Origin: Verrucomicrobiota bacterium
GTDB taxonomy: Bacteria; Verrucomicrobiota; Verrucomicrobiia; Opitutales; Opitutaceae
Assembly (NCBI GenBank): GCA_023443985.1
Contig: JAEZSJ010000132.1
Location: forward strand, 1 to 14,362
DNA: 14,362 bases
Reading direction: 5' to 3'
The notes under the pieces were generated by a model. The model was not told the origin of the DNA and searched no databases. It saw only the letters and a program-made list of their open reading frames with translations. Shown piece by piece: positions 5,876 to 13,262 of the stretch (position 1 is its first letter; every line of letters starts with the position of its first letter). A program made the translations under genes and the position numbers.

Positions 5876-6520
5876 ATGAACACCACTGCACCCGCCCCGG
5901 AGCCGACCTCCATCCAGCCGGCCCGCCCCGGCCTGCTCAAACGTCTCTACAATTGGGTGCTGCACTGGGCCGACACCCGCTACGGACTGCCGGCGCTCTT
6001 CGTCCTCGCCTTCGTCGAGTCGTCGTTCTTCCCGATCCCGCCGGACGTCCTCCTGATCGCGCTGTGCATGGGCGCACCGAGGAAGTCCTTCAAGTTCGCC
6101 GCGTGGTGCGCCGCCGGCTCCGTGCTCGGCGGTATCGGCGGCTATTACATCGGCTACGCCGCCGAGCCCTTGGGCCGCTGGATCATCTTCGATCTGCTCC
6201 ACTACGGCGCGGCGTGGGACAAGGTCGCCGAACTCTACGGTCACAACGCCTTCCTCGCCATCCTCGCGGCGGCGTTCACCCCGATCCCCTACAAGGTGTT
6301 CACCATTGCCGCCGGTGTGTTCCACGAACAGGTCCCCCTGCTCACCCTCGTCGCGGCGTCCGCACTGGGTCGCACCGGGCGCTTCATGCTGGTCGCCGGC
6401 ACGATCTTTTTCTTCGGCCCGCCCGTGAAACGCCTGCTCGACCGCTACCTCGAATGGGCCGTCCTCGGCCTTTTCGGGCTGGGCGTGCTCGGCTTCGTGG
6501 CGATCAAGTACGTATTCTGA
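5876..6520 (+). CDS. DedA/VTT-family membrane protein, YqaA type
   Basis: Integral membrane protein of 214 residues in the SNARE-associated/VTT (DedA) superfamily, closest in pattern to YqaA. Members are thought to act in lipid flipping or membrane homeostasis; this subfamily is poorly characterised. Seen here are FVESSFFPIPPDVLLIA (46-62), a glycine-rich helix GSVLGGIGGYYIGY (81-94), the re-entrant loop motif AAFTPIPYKVFTIAAG (132-147) with the conserved Pro-x-Pro and Lys140, and ALGRTGRF (163-170), an arginine motif typical of the family. About five hydrophobic segments are visible. The N-terminal 18 residues are Pro/Thr-rich and soluble. A GTG at 5870 could serve as an alternative start. 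The start codon follows a terminator by 6 bases, so no Shine-Dalgarno fits outside the hairpin. Confidence 0.9.
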   Translation: MNTTAPAPEPTSIQPARPGLLKRLYNWVLHWADTRYGLPALFVLAFVESSFFPIPPDVLLIALCMGAPRKSFKFAAWCAAGSVLGGIGGYYIGYAAEPLGRWIIFDLLHYGAAWDKVAELYGHNAFLAILAAAFTPIPYKVFTIAAGVFHEQVPLLTLVAASALGRTGRFMLVAGTIFFFGPPVKRLLDRYLEWAVLGLFGLGVLGFVAIKYVF

Positions 6521-6540
6521 CCAACTTTACGGCGACGCGA

Positions 6541-6623
6541 AGCCACTCCCCGGATACAGATCTCCCGGGACCCGGGCGGAGGGTGGCTGTGCACCGCGAC
6601 CGCGGGACGCGCCGCCGCGTCCC
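6541..6623 (+). other. Two hairpins between the DedA gene and a converging small ORF
   Basis: AGCCAC (6541-6546) plus CC pairs with GGGTGGCT (6581-6588) with one bulge. Further on, GGGACGCG (6604-6611) pairs perfectly with CGCGTCCC (6616-6623) around CCGC. Neither has a T tract. They sit between the DedA stop (6520) and the stop of the minus-strand small ORF (6631), so they may serve as Rho-type or bidirectional ends. The rest of 6521-6630 shows nothing else I can support. Confidence 0.35.
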
Positions 6624-6630
6624 CGCAGGC

Positions 6631-6753
6631 TCAGGCGGCGGCGAGCGCTTCCAGATGTTCGCAGAACACCGCTTCACCCGCGGACACGCGGGCCAGGAGT
6701 TCGTCGGCGAGGGCTTCGGTGAGGTGGTCCCAGATGGAGGTAAGTGCGTTCAT
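6631..6753 (-). CDS. Possible small protein of 40 residues, function unknown
   Basis: An ATG-to-TGA frame encoding MNALTSIWDHLTEALADELL followed by ARVSAGEAVFCEHLEALAAA. The composition looks like a genuine soluble amphipathic helix pair: acidic, leucine- and alanine-rich, with few of the Arg/Pro runs that mark spurious frames in this GC-rich DNA. It has one Cys and one Trp. It does not match any family I recognise. No Shine-Dalgarno precedes it, but that is true of most genes here. It fills an otherwise empty gap, converges on the DedA gene and diverges from the peptide transporter. The alternative is a chance ORF; presence of the same peptide in related genomes would decide. Confidence 0.45.
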   Translation of the reverse strand: MNALTSIWDHLTEALADELLARVSAGEAVFCEHLEALAAA

Positions 6754-6995
6754 AAGTCGGTGCCGCAGAAATAAACGACGCGTGCAACAAACGCGAGGCG
6801 GCCCCACGACTTTCTCGCAAAAAACCCGCTAGTTTCCGGCCCGGGTCGCGACCGGATGCGGCGCACCCGGGAGGCCGGCGCCGCGGGTCGCGCCAACCCT
6901 CGGCCGCCCGAGACACGGGACTCGACAACTCCCGCGGCGGCCGGCATTCCCCGGGTGCTCGGCGCGGTTGTTGCTGAGCCAGCCCCACACCCTGT
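6754..6995. other. Divergent intergenic region upstream of the peptide transporter
   Basis: This is 242 bp between the starts of the minus-strand small ORF (6753) and the POT transporter (6996). Its left third is the most A/T-rich stretch in the area, with a CAAAAAACC run at about 6818-6826. Its right part is GC-rich with overlapping short inverted repeats. Promoters for both flanking genes should be here, but I see no box pair good enough to call and no riboswitch fold. Confidence 0.4.
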
Positions 6996-8900
6996 ATGAG
7001 CTCTTCCCCGACCAGTGCCACTCAGGCCCCGGCGATCCGCGACGATCGCTTCCCGGCCGGCATCCCCTTCATCGTCGGCAACGAGGCCGCCGAGCGCTTC
7101 AGCTACTACGGGATGCGGCAGATCCTGTACATCTACCTCGTGGGGTTGTTCACCGGATTCGTCGCGGAGAACGCCCTGCCCGCCGCCGAACTGTCGGAGG
7201 CCAAGGTGCGCGCCACCCAGGCCGTGCACGTCTTCATGGCGGGCGTCTACCTGTTCCCGATGATCGGCGCCATCCTCGCCGATCGCCTGCTGGGAAAGTA
7301 CCGCGTGATCTTCTGGGTCTCGCTGATCTACGTGGCCGGGCATGCCGCCCTCGCTGTCGCCGGGCGCTTCGGGGTGCTCGGCAACTTGGGCGGAGCCGAG
7401 ACGGCGATGTTCGTCGGCCTCGGGCTGATCGCGATCGGCTCGGGCGGCATCAAACCATGCGTCTCGGCCAACGTCGGCGACCAGTTCACCGCCGCCAACG
7501 GCCACCTCGTCCCGAAGATCTTCCAGATCTTCTATTTCACGATCAACTTCGGCTCCTTCTTCGCCAGCGTCCTCACCCCCGTGCTCTACAAGCAGTTCGG
7601 GCCCGAGGTGGCGTTCGGAGTGCCGGGGGTGCTGATGGCGGTCGCGGCGGTCGTCTTCTGGCTGGGCCGCCGCCGGTTCGTCCGCGTGCCGCCCAAGCCA
7701 GGCGGGATTCTCGGCGGCATCGACTTCGCCGCGTCGTCGCTGATGGCGGCGCCGCTGCTGCTCGGCATCTATGTCGCCGTCGAGAAGTCGGAGACGATCG
7801 TCCACGCCGTGATGGAGAACGGTTCCGCCGCGCTCGGGCCCGCGCTGGCCGACACCGCCGCGTCGTATTGGTATCTCGGTGTCGCCGGCGCGGTGGCCCT
7901 CCTCGCCGGTCTGGTCCTCGCGCTCAAACGGCAGTCGCTGCAGGAGGACAGCGGCTTCCTCGCCGTCATCCTCTACTGCTGGCGCCACCGCGGCGAACGC
8001 GTCGCGGGCGAGGGGTTCTGGGAGCCGGCGCGCCGCCATTTCGGCGACGAGGCCGCCGAGGGCCCGCCGGCGGTGCTGCGGATCATCTTCGTGTTCTCCA
8101 TGGTGAGCGTCTTCTGGGCGCTCTTCGACCAGCACTCCTCGACCTGGGTCGAGCAGGCGAAGGCGATGGATCTCCGCCTGGTCCTGCCCGCCGCCGTCTG
8201 GAACGGCTGGGTGGTGCCGGGCACGATCGCCGGCGCGGTGGTCGGCGCGCTCTGGCTGTTCCTCTGGGTGTCCAACATCCGGATTCCCCGGGCGGTGCCG
8301 TTCGCGCTCGCCGGCGCGGTCGCCCTGTGGGGCGTGGCGGCCGGAGCCCTCCATCTGGCCCGGCCGGAGTGGACCACGCTCGACCTGCTCCCCGCCCAGA
8401 TCTCCGCCCTCAACCCGCTGCTGGTGATGATCATCATCCCGCTGCTGAGCCTCGGCGTCTACCAGCCGCTCGAACGCCGCGGCCGACCGCTGCGCCCCCT
8501 GAAACGCATGACCATCGGCATGGTGCTGGCCGCGCTGTCGTTCGTGGCGGTCGCGCTCCTGCAGGCGCGCATCGAGGCCGCCGGTCCCGGCGAGATCCAC
8601 GTGCTGTGGCAGATCATTCCCTACGTGATCATCACCACCTCCGAGGTGCTCGTCTCCATCACCGGGCTCGAGTTCGCCTACACCCAGGCGCCGCGGGCGA
8701 TGAAGTCGACGATCATGGGCTTCTGGCTGCTCTCGGTCACGTTGGGCAACATCCTCGTCGCCTTTCTCGCCCCGCTCCAGACGCTCTCGCTCACCACCTT
8801 CTTCTGGACCTTCGCGGGCCTGATGGGCGTGGCCGCATTGATCTTCGCAGTGATCGCGTCGTTCTACCGCGGCAAGAGCTACCTGCAGCCGGCCGAGTAG
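6996..8900 (+). CDS. POT/PTR-family proton-coupled di/tripeptide transporter
   Basis: Inner-membrane transporter of the proton-dependent oligopeptide family (major facilitator fold), 634 residues. The proton-coupling ExxER motif is E30-A-A-E33-R34 in NEAAERFSYYGMRQIL. The two family signatures are present: IGSGGIKPCVSANVGDQF (147-164) and FYFTINFGSFFA (179-190). FWALFDQHSSTWVEQA marks the start of the C-terminal bundle, and EFAYTQAPRAMKS lies near the last helices. At 634 residues it is longer than the common bacterial form of about 500. The extra length is in hydrophobic segments in the C-terminal half, as in some larger relatives. The ATG at 6996 places the ExxER helix at the expected distance; no Shine-Dalgarno is seen. 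With the OppA-like lipoprotein it points to peptide use as a nutrient, which is inference. Confidence 0.94.
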   Translation: MSSSPTSATQAPAIRDDRFPAGIPFIVGNEAAERFSYYGMRQILYIYLVGLFTGFVAENALPAAELSEAKVRATQAVHVFMAGVYLFPMIGAILADRLLGKYRVIFWVSLIYVAGHAALAVAGRFGVLGNLGGAETAMFVGLGLIAIGSGGIKPCVSANVGDQFTAANGHLVPKIFQIFYFTINFGSFFASVLTPVLYKQFGPEVAFGVPGVLMAVAAVVFWLGRRRFVRVPPKPGGILGGIDFAASSLMAAPLLLGIYVAVEKSETIVHAVMENGSAALGPALADTAASYWYLGVAGAVALLAGLVLALKRQSLQEDSGFLAVILYCWRHRGERVAGEGFWEPARRHFGDEAAEGPPAVLRIIFVFSMVSVFWALFDQHSSTWVEQAKAMDLRLVLPAAVWNGWVVPGTIAGAVVGALWLFLWVSNIRIPRAVPFALAGAVALWGVAAGALHLARPEWTTLDLLPAQISALNPLLVMIIIPLLSLGVYQPLERRGRPLRPLKRMTIGMVLAALSFVAVALLQARIEAAGPGEIHVLWQIIPYVIITTSEVLVSITGLEFAYTQAPRAMKSTIMGFWLLSVTLGNILVAFLAPLQTLSLTTFFWTFAGLMGVAALIFAVIASFYRGKSYLQPAE

Positions 8901-8960
8901 CCCTCGTCCCGCGGTCCCGCTTCCGCCGCGGCGGGGCGCCGTCCGATGCCCGCCTCGCCC

Positions 8961-9013
8961 GCCCGGGCCGGCCCATGCGCCGCTCTCGCCTTCGGCGTTG
9001 TGCCCGGCCGGGC
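8961..9013 (+). terminator. Large bulged stem-loop after the peptide transporter
   Basis: GCCCGGGCCGG (8961-8971) pairs with CCGGCCGGGC (9004-9013) with a single bulged G. A tight inner hairpin CGCC-TTC-GGCG lies inside, near 8988-8998. It lacks a clear T run (CCTTCGC follows). It sits 60 nt past the transporter stop and 60 nt before the next start, so it probably marks the transcript end or stabilises it. The rest of 8901-9073 holds no gene I can support. Confidence 0.4.
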
Positions 9014-9073
9014 CCTTCGCATGATCGCGCCGGTCCCCACGCCGCCCTTCGTTACAACCCTCAAGTACCATCC

Positions 9074-9871
9074 ATGAAGCACGCCCTCCGCACCCTCGCC
9101 GCCTTCGCCCTCGTCGCCGCCGTCGCCGTCCGCGCCGACGATGTCACCGATAATCTCAGCGCCGCCCAGGAAGCCTACGAGGCCGGCAACTACACCCAGG
9201 CCATCACCGCGCTCGACGCCGCGAACCAGTTCATTCGCCAAAAGAAGGCCGAGCTGGTGGCGAAACTGCTCCCCGACGCCCCCAAGGGCTGGGAAGCCTC
9301 CGAGCCCGAGACCGAAGCCGCCGCGGCCGCCCTGCTCGGCGGCGGCGTCACCGCCAGCCGCAGCTACAGCCGCGGCGACGCGAGCGTGACGCTGAAGATC
9401 CAGTCCGACTCCGCGGTGATGCAGTACGCGATGATGTTCAGCAATCCCATGCTCCTCGCCGCGAGCGGGGCGAAACTGGAGACGATCAAGGGCCAGTCGG
9501 TCAGCGTCGCCTTCGAGAAGGGCGGCAACAGCGGCAGCATCAAGGCCGTGGTCGAAGGCCGCTACTACCTCGAGATCGAGGGCAGTGGAGTGACCGTCGA
9601 CGACCTCCGCACCTTCGCCAAGGCGTTCGACTTCGCGAAGCTCGCCGCGACCAAATCAGCGCCCGCCGGTCCCGCGGCGCGGTCTGACCCGCAGCCGCTG
9701 CCACCCGCCCGACCCGGCGCCTTCGCGCCGGGTCTTTTGTATCCTGTCTCCCGGTTACAAGCCGGACCTAGCCGCCGGCCAACCACCGGCGGAAGTCCCG
9801 CACCTGGGTCGGCGTCCCGAGCACCAGCAGCACATCTCCGGTCTCGAGGCGGTCGGCCCCGGTCGGATTGA
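9074..9871 (+). CDS. Exported protein of unknown function; 3' end doubtful
   Basis: It begins with a signal peptide (about residues 1-21, likely cut after VRA), then a helical repeat-like stretch DNLSAAQEAYEAGNYTQAIT resembling one TPR unit, then LLPDAPKGWEAS and a beta-rich domain to about residue 198 (KAFDFAKLAATK). The pattern resembles a family of exported bacterial proteins with a YEAG-D/N-Y-x-x-AL opening and an LP-x-AP-x-GW motif, for which I know no function. The open frame gives 265 residues, but the last 60 or so are Pro/Arg-rich and unlike the rest. They read through an intrinsic terminator (9711-9738) and overlap the antiporter's 3' end in antisense. A TGA at 9685-9687, in another frame and just before the terminator, is the likely original stop. 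A one-base indel or a sequencing error near 9660-9684 would explain this. The start and the first 200 residues are secure. Confidence 0.7.
   Translation: MKHALRTLAAFALVAAVAVRADDVTDNLSAAQEAYEAGNYTQAITALDAANQFIRQKKAELVAKLLPDAPKGWEASEPETEAAAAALLGGGVTASRSYSRGDASVTLKIQSDSAVMQYAMMFSNPMLLAASGAKLETIKGQSVSVAFEKGGNSGSIKAVVEGRYYLEIEGSGVTVDDLRTFAKAFDFAKLAATKSAPAGPAARSDPQPLPPARPGAFAPGLLYPVSRLQAGPSRRPTTGGSPAPGSASRAPAAHLRSRGGRPRSD
9711..9738 (+). terminator. Strong intrinsic terminator
   Basis: GACCCGGCGC (9711-9720) pairs perfectly with GCGCCGGGTC (9725-9734) around a CTTC loop and is followed by TTTT. It ends the transcript of the exported-protein gene. It also lies in the convergent gap before the antiporter stop at 9768, although the minus-strand side has no T tract. 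Confidence 0.9.
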
Positions 9872-12047
9872 GCCGGCGTTCGTCGCCCCGTTGGATCCCG
9901 GCGATCTGGACACCCGCCACCTGGCGCGGATCGAGGGTGGCCAGCGTCTGGCCGGCGTGTGGTGAGTTTTCCGGCACACGCACCCGGTGGATCACCAGAT
10001 CGCTCATCGCGGCACCGTCCGCCTTCTGCTCCGCCCGCTCCAACTCCTCGCGGGCGGACGCGAGCTGGGAGTGCACGCCGAGCAGCAGGAGACGGTCGAG
10101 CGGATACAACACCGTCTCGCCGCCGGGGTTGATGAGCCCCGAGCCATGGCGGTCCACGCCGACCACCGCGCAGCCGTGGCGCCGCCGCAGGTCCAGTTCC
10201 CGCAGCGAACGGCCCGCCACGCTGGCGTTCTCGGGCAGCACCGTCTCCTCGATGTGCAGATCCCAGTCCTGGGGCGTCTGCGCCAGCAACGCCGCCGCGC
10301 CGCCGCCGTTGTCGGTGGCCGTCAGGTTCGCCTGCAACTGCACCTCCATGTGGCTGTGCCAGTACACGAGCTTGCGCCACAGCACCGCGAGCACCACCGC
10401 CGCCACACCGACCACGGCGAGCAGCACCCAGCCCCGCCGCGGATGCGCGGGCGACACCGCGGCCAGCCAGAAGAACAAGGCCGCCCCGCCCGCGATCTTC
10501 AGGCCGGTCTGGACCACCGGGCGCAGGATCGCGGCGTTCGGCAGATCCCGCGTCGTCGTCTCGGCCAGCATCATCGCCAGCACGGCGAGATTCCGCCAGA
10601 TCGCGACGCACACCGCCAGCACCACGAGGCCGAGCACGCCCCAGAAGACCAGCTGGGAGAACTGCGGCAGCACCGCGTCGAGCCCGGCGAACTCGCGCAC
10701 CGCGCGCTCCAGCGGCGGCGCAAACAGCAACAGGCCCGAGCCGAACGCCACCCCGACGCCGATCTGCAGCACGCGCTTGCGGCTCAGCCGCCACAGCACG
10801 TTGCCCGCCCCGCGCAGTTGCACGCGCTCGAGCCAGTTGCGGTACTCGTCCAGCAGCCGCACGACCGAGGCAGGCTGCCACCGCAGCAACACCCCGGCGA
10901 GCGGCTCCGCCCGGGCCGTGAGCATGGGCGCCACCAGCGCCGTGATGAGCGCCACGCCGACCGACAGCGGCTGGTATTCACGCGGCAACACACCGGTCGC
11001 CACGCCGAGCTGGGCCGCGATGAAGCCGAACTCCCCCAGCGGGGTGAGCGACAGTCCGCCCTCGAGGGCGACACGCGCAGGCTGGCCGGTGAACAGCAGC
11101 GCGAGCGAACACGCCAGCGGCCGCGCGACCAGCGCGAAGGCGGCCACCACGAGGACCTGCCACCAGATGTCCGCGAGCCCGTGCACATCGATCATCATCC
11201 CGATCGCCACAAAGAACACCGCGCTGAAGACGTCGCGCAATCCGCTGAACGCCCGCTCGAGCGCCCCGCGCTGCGGCGCGTCCGCCAGAACGACGCCGAG
11301 CAGGAACGCCCCCAACGCCAGGGAGTAGCCGGCACTCTGGGCGCCGAACGCGAGCAGACACAGCAGGCCGGCCACCAGCAGGGTCCGCAGCTCGTCGTTG
11401 CCGCTGCGGTCGATCCGGCGCAGCAGCCAGGGCATCAGCAACATGCCGCCCACGCCCAGCAGCGCCACGAAGGCGCCCATCCCGCCGAGCGTGGCACCGA
11501 TGCGGACCTCCCCCGCACCTCCAAGTTTCACATACGAAGTCAGCAGCGCCAGCATCACCACGGCGACCACGTCCTCGAGCACCGTGATCGCGCCCGCGTA
11601 CTGCCCGCCCGGGGAGTGCAGCCGGCCCGCATCGAGCAGCGATTTGCCCACGATGGCCGAGCTCGAGCTCACCAGCATGCCCGCCAGGAAAAGCCCCTGC
11701 ACGCCGTCGAGGCCGAGCGCCGGCGCCATCGCCCGCGAGAGCGTCACCACCGCCACGGCGCCCAACGCCGTCGCGACCAGCAGCGACAGGCCCAACGCCT
11801 TGATGCGCCGCAGGCTCAGTTGCATCCCGATCGAGAACATCAGGAACACCAGCCCGAGCTGCGCGAGCGTCTGGATGCGGTCGCCGTCCGTCACCAACGA
11901 GGCGGGCGGCGTGTACGGGCCGACGATCAGTCCGGCCAACAGGTAGCCGACGACCGACGAGAGCCCGATGCGCTTGCAGCCCCAGCCGGCGAGAGCCGCC
12001 ACGAACACGACAATCCCCAGGTCTCGGATGAACTCGATGCCGCTCAT
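9768..12047 (-). CDS. CPA2-family cation:proton antiporter with two C-terminal RCK-C-like domains
   Basis: Membrane antiporter of the Kef/CPA2 group, 759 residues from the ATG at 12047. An upstream frame to 12134 was rejected because MSGIEFIRDLGIVVFVAALA is the usual family N-terminus. Residues 1-385 are the Na+/H+ exchanger core of about 12 helices, with GYLLAGLIVGP (34-44) and the ion-site pair Glu158-Asp159 in ITVLEDVVAV. Residues 425-560 hold about four more hydrophobic segments. Two tandem soluble domains follow, each with the RCK-C pattern of P-x-N-x-x-x-G-x-x-L and later G-D/D-R-L-L-L-LG: about 597-665 and 686-755. No Rossmann RCK-N (G-x-G-x-x-G) domain is visible, so ligand sensing would rest on the RCK-C repeats alone. 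It probably exchanges K+ or Na+ for H+. It diverges from mreB. Confidence 0.88.
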   Translation of the reverse strand: MSGIEFIRDLGIVVFVAALAGWGCKRIGLSSVVGYLLAGLIVGPYTPPASLVTDGDRIQTLAQLGLVFLMFSIGMQLSLRRIKALGLSLLVATALGAVAVVTLSRAMAPALGLDGVQGLFLAGMLVSSSSAIVGKSLLDAGRLHSPGGQYAGAITVLEDVVAVVMLALLTSYVKLGGAGEVRIGATLGGMGAFVALLGVGGMLLMPWLLRRIDRSGNDELRTLLVAGLLCLLAFGAQSAGYSLALGAFLLGVVLADAPQRGALERAFSGLRDVFSAVFFVAIGMMIDVHGLADIWWQVLVVAAFALVARPLACSLALLFTGQPARVALEGGLSLTPLGEFGFIAAQLGVATGVLPREYQPLSVGVALITALVAPMLTARAEPLAGVLLRWQPASVVRLLDEYRNWLERVQLRGAGNVLWRLSRKRVLQIGVGVAFGSGLLLFAPPLERAVREFAGLDAVLPQFSQLVFWGVLGLVVLAVCVAIWRNLAVLAMMLAETTTRDLPNAAILRPVVQTGLKIAGGAALFFWLAAVSPAHPRRGWVLLAVVGVAAVVLAVLWRKLVYWHSHMEVQLQANLTATDNGGGAAALLAQTPQDWDLHIEETVLPENASVAGRSLRELDLRRRHGCAVVGVDRHGSGLINPGGETVLYPLDRLLLLGVHSQLASAREELERAEQKADGAAMSDLVIHRVRVPENSPHAGQTLATLDPRQVAGVQIAGIQRGDERRLNPTGADRLETGDVLLVLGTPTQVRDFRRWLAGG

Positions 12048-12186
12048 GGCGGCAGCTTTCGCGATCCCTCCCGCGCTGCAAGAGTCCATTCCCACCGGAG
12101 GGCCTTTTCTTTTGACTTCGCCAACCCCCGGCAAATGCTTGCGCCAGAATCACCTGCCCGCCCGGCCCGTACCTCAAACCGCGACC
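12048..12186. promoter_or_regulatory. Divergent antiporter / mreB control region
   Basis: A 139-bp spacer between the two divergent starts. TTGACT at 12112-12117 on the + strand is a good -35-like box. The matching -10 (ATGCTT, 12135-12140, 17 bases away) is poor, so the mreB promoter is only a suggestion. On the minus strand GGAGGG (about 12071-12066) lies some 18 nt before the antiporter ATG, which is too far for a usual ribosome-binding site. Confidence 0.35.
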
Positions 12187-13221
12187 ATGATCGGCAACCT
12201 CTTCGGCGTCCTTTCCAACGACATCGGCATCGATCTCGGCACGGCCAACACGCTCGTGTACGTCAAGGGCAAGGGCATCATCCTGCGCGAGCCCAGCGTC
12301 GTTGCGATCGACGCCGCCTCCCGCCGCGTCCTCGCCGTGGGCGACGAGGCCAAACGCATGCTCGGCCGCACCCCGGGCAACATCAACGCCATCCGCCCCA
12401 TGAAGGACGGCGTCATCGCCGATTTCGACATCACCGAGGCCATGCTGCGCTACTTCATCAAGAAGGTGCAGAACAACTCGAAGATGATCCCGCCGCGCGT
12501 CGTCATCGCCATCCCCTCCGGCATCACCGAGGTCGAGAAACGCGCGGTCAAGGAAAGCGCCATCCACGCCGGTGCCCGCGAAGTGCTCCTGCTCGAGGAG
12601 CCCATGGCCTCCGCCATCGGCGTCGGCCTGCCCGTCGAGGAACCCGCGGCCAACATGATCGTCGACATCGGCGGCGGCACCACCGAGGTCGCCATCATCT
12701 CCCTGGCCGGCGTTGTCTTCTCCAAGTCCATCCGCGTCGCCGGCGACGAGCTCGACCTCGCCATCATCAGCTACATGAAGCGGGCGTACAACCTGCTCAT
12801 CGGCGAGCGCACCGCGGAGGAGATCAAGATCCGGGTCGGCTCGGCGTATCCGCTCGAGGAGGAACTCACCCTCGAGGTCAAGGGCCGCGACTCCGTCGCC
12901 GGCCTGCCGAAGACCATCCACATCACCTCGCAGGAGATCCGCGAGGCGCTGGCGGACACGGTCGCCTCCATCGTCGACGCCGTCCGCAACGCCCTCGAGC
13001 GCTGCCCGCCCGAGCTCTCCGCCGACCTCGTCGACCGCGGCTTCGTCATGGCCGGCGGCGGCGCGCTCATCCGCGGCATCGACCGCCTCCTCTCCGAACG
13101 CACCGGCCTGCCCGTCACCATCGCCGACGATCCGCTCAGCGCCGTGGCCAACGGCACCGGCGCCGTCCTCGAGGACCTCAACTGGCTGCTCGGTCGCCTC
13201 ACCGGTGAGCGCACCGGCTGA
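12187..13221 (+). CDS. mreB: Rod shape-determining protein MreB (actin-like)
   Basis: Bacterial actin homologue of 344 residues that polymerises on the inner membrane and guides the elongasome for lateral cell-wall synthesis. The ATPase signatures are all present: phosphate-1 DIGIDLGTANT (12-22), the connecting segment IPSGITEVEKRAV (109-121), phosphate-2 IVDIGGGTTEVAI (158-170) and the adenosine motif MAGGGALIRGI (288-298). The EEPMASAIG loop (137-145) is typical of MreB rather than of FtsA or ParM. Length is standard. An in-frame extension to 11968 was rejected because the family begins a few residues before the first strand. The short N-terminus MIGNLFGVLS may act as the amphipathic membrane anchor. 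It is first in mreB-mreC-mreD, with mreC 41 nt downstream. Confidence 0.97.
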   Translation: MIGNLFGVLSNDIGIDLGTANTLVYVKGKGIILREPSVVAIDAASRRVLAVGDEAKRMLGRTPGNINAIRPMKDGVIADFDITEAMLRYFIKKVQNNSKMIPPRVVIAIPSGITEVEKRAVKESAIHAGAREVLLLEEPMASAIGVGLPVEEPAANMIVDIGGGTTEVAIISLAGVVFSKSIRVAGDELDLAIISYMKRAYNLLIGERTAEEIKIRVGSAYPLEEELTLEVKGRDSVAGLPKTIHITSQEIREALADTVASIVDAVRNALERCPPELSADLVDRGFVMAGGGALIRGIDRLLSERTGLPVTIADDPLSAVANGTGAVLEDLNWLLGRLTGERTG

Positions 13222-13251
13222 CCTCCGCGCCGGCCGCCCGCACCGCCCGCC

Positions 13252-13257
13252 GAGGAG
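13252..13257 (+). promoter_or_regulatory. Shine-Dalgarno for mreC
   Basis: GAGGAG lies five bases before the GTG at 13263, supporting that start. It is the second clear Shine-Dalgarno in the window. Confidence 0.7.
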
Positions 13258-13262
13258 CCGCC

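Noticed and set aside
6750..9071. A 773-residue minus-strand open frame
   Set aside because: It is antisense to the POT transporter, which has clear family motifs. The product is Gly/Asp/Arg/His-rich low-complexity sequence.
9987..13208. A 1073-residue plus-strand open frame
   Set aside because: It is antisense to the antiporter and then out of frame over mreB. It is His/Arg/Gln-rich with no domain sense, an artefact of GC-rich third positions.
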